A model generated the notes under the pieces. The model saw nothing but the letters and a program-made list of their open reading frames with translations. It did no database searches and was not told where the DNA came from. From Firmicutes bacterium UBA6418 (GTDB lineage: Bacteria > Bacillota > Clostridia > Peptostreptococcales > Anaerovoracaceae), in assembly GCA_002439735.1 (NCBI GenBank), contig DJPG01000021.1:1933-10495 (forward strand): a DNA stretch of 8,563 bases, written 5' to 3'. A program made the position numbers and the translations under genes. This document shows positions 5,591 through 8,563 of this stretch, one piece after another. Positions within the stretch are counted from its first letter, which is position 1; every line of letters begins with the position of its first letter.

Positions 5591-6697
5591 TTAATTTTGC
5601 GCAGTGAGAGTCTGCAGCAGTGTGCAGATGGCATCTTCAGCTGCGCCGTCTTCGTTCAGCAGGCAATAGGAAACGCCGGCCGTCTGCCAGAAAGCGCGCC
5701 AGATGCCGGGAGCGTCTGCATCGGCAGAGGCTCCCGAGCCGGAGGCAGCAGCGAGGTCAGAGTCATCGGCGGCGCTTGTATCAGCGCCGGATGGTGTGTC
5801 ATCCTCGACAATGCAGAGCCATTCCAGGATGACAGTGGTCTCTTTGCCGTCTGCGTTCGGCAGGGTGAACGTCCGGCTTTCCTGCACGTCACCGTTGACG
5901 CCGGAAAGGTCGGTATCGGTTCGCGCGGCAAGGTAGATATAGGTATGACTGTCCAGTGTGAAGTCAACGCGCGCGGTGGTTTCATAAGCGATGCAGTAGG
6001 AAACCTCCGATGCGCCTTCCGGTGCTGTGATCGAGAGCTTTAGATCCGCAAAATCTTCCGGGCCGTCTACATCGACAAACGGGGACGGATTTTGCACAGA
6101 GGAGTCTCCGCCTTGCGGCGGTTCTTGTGCAGGTGGCGTATGTGTTTCATCATCTTCGGCAGGAGGAGCTTGCGTTTCGTCATCTTCGGCAGACGGCTGC
6201 CGGGTATGTGTATCGCTGCCGGGATCGGATGGTCGGGCATTGCCATCCGGTGTTTCCGGATCAGGCTGTGTGACGATCGGCGACTCCGTCGAAACCGGCG
6301 GTACGACCGGAGGCGTGGCTGTATGCTCCGGCAGCAGGAGTCCGGCACAGAGGACAAGCACAAGGCAGGCAGCGAGGCTCAGATAGCGGCGCCATTTGCG
6401 GTGAGCAGCGCTGCGGATCGGCGTGGCGGCAGATGTCTGGTTCGCAGCTGAAAAGTCAGGCGTTTGGTTTGTCGCCGATGCGGCATGTGCGGCTGTGTCC
6501 GGTAGCTGCACGCCCTTTGCGGCAGCTTTTTTGAGGATATTTTGATACATGCGTGTTTCGGCGCCGGGCTCCGGTTCGATCTCTGTGAGCGCGGCGCGGA
6601 TGGCTGCCGCGATCTCCGGGTCGGCTTCCTGCGCGAGCAGTTCAAACTCTGCGGAATCCGGCAGGGTCTGCGTTTTTTTATCCGTGTCTTTGCTCAT
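5591..6697 (-). CDS. membrane-anchored probable anti-sigma factor with extracytoplasmic sensor domain
   Basis: The protein has 368 residues. A cytoplasmic part (1-103) is Ala/Glu-rich and lacks the HxxxCxxC zinc motif of classical anti-sigma domains. One membrane helix (about 105-122) follows RKWRR, with positive charge inside. Then comes a long Pro/acidic linker (123-206) containing two copies of a ten-residue AEDDETxxPP unit. The extracellular domain (about 213-368, with EGASEVSYCIAYETTARVDFTLD and GIWRAFWQTAGVSYCLLNEDG) resembles DUF4367-like domains of clostridial anti-sigma proteins, interrupted by a Ser/Asp/Ala insertion at about 301-330. The start at 6697 overlaps the sigma stop in ATGA. 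GGAGGTG (6711-6705), inside the end of the sigma gene, is 7 nt upstream, so the two are translationally coupled. Function is inferred mainly from this coupling and topology. The stimulus is unknown, and it could instead be another membrane partner of the sigma factor. Confidence 0.75.
   Translation of the reverse strand: MSKDTDKKTQTLPDSAEFELLAQEADPEIAAAIRAALTEIEPEPGAETRMYQNILKKAAAKGVQLPDTAAHAASATNQTPDFSAANQTSAATPIRSAAHRKWRRYLSLAACLVLVLCAGLLLPEHTATPPVVPPVSTESPIVTQPDPETPDGNARPSDPGSDTHTRQPSAEDDETQAPPAEDDETHTPPAQEPPQGGDSSVQNPSPFVDVDGPEDFADLKLSITAPEGASEVSYCIAYETTARVDFTLDSHTYIYLAARTDTDLSGVNGDVQESRTFTLPNADGKETTVILEWLCIVEDDTPSGADTSAADDSDLAAASGSGASADADAPGIWRAFWQTAGVSYCLLNEDGAAEDAICTLLQTLTAQN
5708..5797 (-). 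other. low-complexity insertion in the anti-sigma sensor domain
   Basis: Residues about 301-330 are almost only Ser, Asp, Ala, Gly and Thr, and separate the beta-rich WLCIVEDD segment from the conserved-looking GIWRAFWQTAGVSYCLLNEDG end. In related domains these two parts are expected to be joined by a short turn, so this looks like an in-frame expansion on an exposed loop. The comparison with relatives is from memory. Confidence 0.5.
6141..6192 (-). repeat. 30-bp in-frame tandem repeat in the anti-sigma linker
   Basis: The 22-mer at 6141-6162 recurs at 6171-6192 with two differences, a 30-bp period. It encodes two copies of AEDDETxxPP (residues 170-189) in the extracytoplasmic linker. The repeat preserves the frame and can expand or contract by whole units, changing linker length. 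Confidence 0.8.
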
Positions 6698-7338
6698 GTA
6701 TCTTCACCTCCTATCAATTCTTTGAGTTTGCTGCGCGCGTCGCGCAGCTGGTTGCGGATTGTCGATGCGGGTCGGTGCAGCATCGACGCGATCTCGTCAG
6801 TTTGGTAGCCGTCGTAGTAATAGAGCCAGACGACTTCCTTGTATTTTTCCGGCAGCGACAGGATTTGCGTGCGCAGGAGCTGCCGCTCAAGAGCCGCCTC
6901 CGGCGTATCAAAGTGCGCGGAAACACCGACAGTACTGACCGCGCCGCCGGAGTCAGGGCCGCCGCCTCCGGTCAGGCAGGGCGGCGGCGGGGCGGCGCTG
7001 CAACCTGCAGCGAGATCCTCATAACCAGGCACGCTGCGGCTGCCGTCAGCATCGTCATTTTCGGACGATGCCGGCAGCGGCACGACTTTTTGGTTCCACC
7101 AGCTTTTGAGCCTGTCCTTGCAGAGATTCATCGCCGTGGTCGTGAGCCAGGCGCGCTCATGCCGCTCATTTTCAAAGTCGACCTCGGCCGTCATGGCACG
7201 GACAAACACGTCCTCGGTGCAGTCTTCTGCGTCCTGCTGATTTTTCATAAATGCGTAACAGACGCGATAGATCGCCTGCACATGCCGTTTGTAAAATGCC
7301 TCGAAATCTTCGCTTGTATGCAGAAACGATTTCAGCAT
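6694..7338 (-). CDS. ECF-type RNA polymerase sigma factor
   Basis: This 214-residue sigma-70-family protein directs RNA polymerase to a small regulon. Region 2 spans about residues 10-77: FEAFYKRHVQAIYRVCYAFM, then DAEDCTEDVFVRAM, then ERAWLTTTAMNLCKDRLKSWW. Region 4 spans about 152-207, with LPEKYKEVVWLYYYDGYQTDEIASMLHRPASTIRNQLRDARSKLKE carrying the helix-turn-helix. There is no region 3, as expected for ECF factors. The linker between regions 2 and 4 (about 88-150) is unusually long and rich in Gly, Pro and Ser; it includes PPPP-CLT-GGGG, encoded by a GC-only inverted repeat. The start at 7338 is chosen because AGGAGG (7352-7347) lies 8 nt before it; the GTG at 7347 would overlap that site. 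It overlaps the partner gene by 4 nt. It follows fba after 254 nt, with no clear promoter visible. Confidence 0.93.
   Translation of the reverse strand: MLKSFLHTSEDFEAFYKRHVQAIYRVCYAFMKNQQDAEDCTEDVFVRAMTAEVDFENERHERAWLTTTAMNLCKDRLKSWWNQKVVPLPASSENDDADGSRSVPGYEDLAAGCSAAPPPPCLTGGGGPDSGGAVSTVGVSAHFDTPEAALERQLLRTQILSLPEKYKEVVWLYYYDGYQTDEIASMLHRPASTIRNQLRDARSKLKELIGGEDT
6958..6988 (-). repeat. GC-only inverted repeat inside the sigma factor linker
   Basis: GCCGCCGCC (6958-6966) is repeated in inverse as GGCGGCGGC (6980-6988) around a 13-nt loop, giving a perfect 9-bp GC stem. Because it is in frame, the protein reads as a proline run followed by a glycine run (residues about 117-127). It lies in the expanded linker and not in a conserved sigma region. 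A stable mRNA hairpin here could slow translation, and the palindrome suggests a recent local DNA rearrangement. Confidence 0.75.
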
Positions 7339-7592
7339 GCAAGCCACCTCCTATCTTCTATACGACGCAGCCGTCCGATTTGTCGGCCGCTCGCAGGAAA
7401 TGACGAAAAAAATCATCAAAGGAATATACGTACAAAGAAAAGAGCCGGATGCACGACCGACAGCAGCTGATGCTATCGCCGCACATCGCAGCCCTTCCTG
7501 CATTGCGTTTTTTGTTTTGTGCTGACATATTCCGGCATGGCCCGATTTTCAGGCTGTGCCGAGCCGTTTCGATTTCACGGGTCGATTAGGAA
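7339..7592 (-). other. 254-nt gap between fba and the sigma gene
   Basis: This segment must hold the end of the fba transcript and, if the sigma genes are a separate unit, their promoter. I find no strong hairpin with a T-tract after the fba stop on the minus strand. There is no convincing -35/-10 pair either: TATATT at 7426-7421 lacks a partner, and TATAGA at 7363-7358 is too close to the ribosome binding site. The AGGAGG for the sigma gene is at 7352-7347. No gene is supported here. Confidence 0.5.
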
Positions 7593-8522
7593 TTACAGCG
7601 TGTTCGATGCGTTCAGCACGTTTTTGATCTTGTGCTGTACCATAGCCTGGATGGCATCTCTGCCCGGCCCGAGGTATTTACGCGGGTCGAATTCCGCCGG
7701 ATTTTCAGCTAGGAATTTGCGAACTTCCGCGGTCATGGCAAGACGCAGGTCGGTATCGATGTTGACCTTGCAGATACCATACTTGGCGGCTTCGGTGATC
7801 ATGGCTTCCGGCACGCCCTGCGCGCCCGGGATATTGCCGCCGTACTGGTTGCACTTATCGACGAATTCCTTGAGAACCGTGGAGGCGCCGTGCAGCACGA
7901 GCGGGGTGTGCGGGATCAGTTTGTGGATGGTCTTGAGGCGTTCAAAGTCCAGATACGGCTCACCTTTGAACTTGTATGCGCCGTGGCTGGTACCGATGGC
8001 GATCGCCAGCGAGTCTACGCCGGTTCTTTCTACGAATTCTGCGGCCTCGTCCGGGTCGGTGAAGGTCGCGGAACGCGCGTCGACTTTGACGTTGTCTTCC
8101 ACACCTGCCAGCTTGCCGAGTTCCGCCTCAACGACGACGCCGTGGGCATGCGCATATTCGACAACTTTCTTGGTGATGCGGATGTTTTCTTCAAATTCAT
8201 GCTTGGAGCCGTCGATCATAACAGAACTAAAGCCGTCGTCCACGCACTTTTTGCAGATGTCGAAATCTTCGCCGTGGTCCAGGTGGAGCGCGATGTCCAG
8301 TCCGGTGTCGAGGATGGCTGCTTCCACGAGCTTCAAAAGGTAAGCGGGCTTGGCGTATTTGCGCGCACCTGCGGATACCTGCAGGATCAGCGGGGACTGC
8401 TCGATCTTCGCTGCCTCCACGATGCCCTGAATGATTTCCATATTATTTACATTAAACGCGCCGATCGCGTAGTCTGATGTCAGCGCCTTGGCGAACATGT
8501 CTTTGGTTGTTACGAGTGCCAT
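7593..8522 (-). CDS. fba: class II fructose-1,6-bisphosphate aldolase
   Basis: This 309-residue cytosolic zinc enzyme interconverts fructose 1,6-bisphosphate with dihydroxyacetone phosphate and glyceraldehyde 3-phosphate in glycolysis and gluconeogenesis. The N-terminus has GAFNVNNMEIIQGIVEAA. LHLDHGED carries D82 (catalytic acid) and the zinc ligand H83. Next come MIDGS (102-106) and VEAELG with E134. Zinc ligands H180 in GTSHGAYKF and H211 in LHGAS complete the site, with phosphate/substrate contacts at NIDTD (254-258). The length is normal for the short class IIA/B group. The start at 8522 has AGGAGG (8533-8528) 5 nt upstream. The promoter lies beyond the window edge. The related tagatose-bisphosphate aldolases share this fold, but the overall sequence and isolated location favour Fba. 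No functional link to the downstream sigma genes is apparent. Confidence 0.95.
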   Translation of the reverse strand: MALVTTKDMFAKALTSDYAIGAFNVNNMEIIQGIVEAAKIEQSPLILQVSAGARKYAKPAYLLKLVEAAILDTGLDIALHLDHGEDFDICKKCVDDGFSSVMIDGSKHEFEENIRITKKVVEYAHAHGVVVEAELGKLAGVEDNVKVDARSATFTDPDEAAEFVERTGVDSLAIAIGTSHGAYKFKGEPYLDFERLKTIHKLIPHTPLVLHGASTVLKEFVDKCNQYGGNIPGAQGVPEAMITEAAKYGICKVNIDTDLRLAMTAEVRKFLAENPAEFDPRKYLGPGRDAIQAMVQHKIKNVLNASNTL

Positions 8523-8563
8523 AGTTTCCTCCTGAAAGTTTGTTCTTGTGATTTAAGTACATT

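Noticed and set aside
5156..6043. 295-codon plus-strand open frame across the leader, terminator and anti-sigma end
   Set aside because: It crosses the intrinsic terminator and the T9-G7 run, has no domain pattern, and lies opposite supported features.
7358..7387. CCGACA-N18-TATAGA as a sigma gene promoter
   Set aside because: Transcription would begin within the ribosome binding site, leaving no usable leader.
7464..7521. Possible plus-strand terminator (weak stem then TTTTTTGTTTTG)
   Set aside because: Only short interrupted stems (CGCA/TGCG, GCAG/CTGC) can form and there is no plus-strand gene upstream for it to serve.
7337..7525. 62-codon plus-strand open frame in the fba-sigma gap
   Set aside because: It starts inside the sigma gene, has no Shine-Dalgarno sequence, and shows no recognisable feature.
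7519..8343. 274-codon plus-strand open frame opposite fba
   Set aside because: Ser/Thr-rich shadow of a highly conserved enzyme gene, with no ribosome binding site.

Overview
The window looks like a chromosomal segment of a Gram-positive anaerobe of the Clostridia (Firmicutes), moderately rich in G+C. The reasons are strong AGGAGG-type ribosome binding sites, a CodY-like operator, a clostridial-type class II fructose-bisphosphate aldolase, and the combination of MBOAT, DHHW and DUF4358-like proteins. The species cannot be named from the sequence.

Layout. Positions 1-218 hold no supported gene, but carry a 14-bp direct repeat, two overlapping CodY-like boxes and an extended -10 promoter. These lead into brnQ (219-1559, +), a branched-chain amino acid:cation symporter. 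All other genes are on the minus strand. Read in their own direction they are: fba (8522-7593); an ECF sigma factor (7338-6694) translationally coupled by ATGA to a membrane-anchored probable anti-sigma factor (6697-5591); an intrinsic terminator (5537-5501); a leader of more than 200 nt; then three genes in a row. These three are a secreted Lys/Ala-rich DUF4358-like protein (5208-4366), an MBOAT O-acyltransferase (4281-2815) and a membrane-anchored DHHW/SGNH-like protein (2700-1561). brnQ and the DHHW gene converge with a single base between their stop codons. A wobble-rich hairpin plus T-tract inside the end of the DHHW gene can terminate only the brnQ transcript.

How the genes may work together. 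MBOAT plus an extracytoplasmic Ser-His-Asp partner is the layout of AlgI with AlgJ/AlgX and of PatA/PatB, which O-acetylate surface polysaccharide or peptidoglycan. The three-gene cluster is therefore most likely a cell-surface acylation unit, with the basic DUF4358-like protein as an accessory of unknown role. The ECF sigma/anti-sigma pair upstream may control it: a TGAAC-N16-CGTCT element lies just after the sigma operon terminator, facing the acylation genes. That link is inference. brnQ is probably a separate unit under CodY (branched-chain amino acid and GTP) control, and fba is a central-metabolism gene.

No RNA genes, CRISPR arrays, insertion sequences or phage genes were seen. The most distinctive observations are the CodY-like tandem operator, the terminator buried in the convergent gene, the possible sigma-controlled acylation operon, and matching low-complexity insertions in the sigma factor and its partner.
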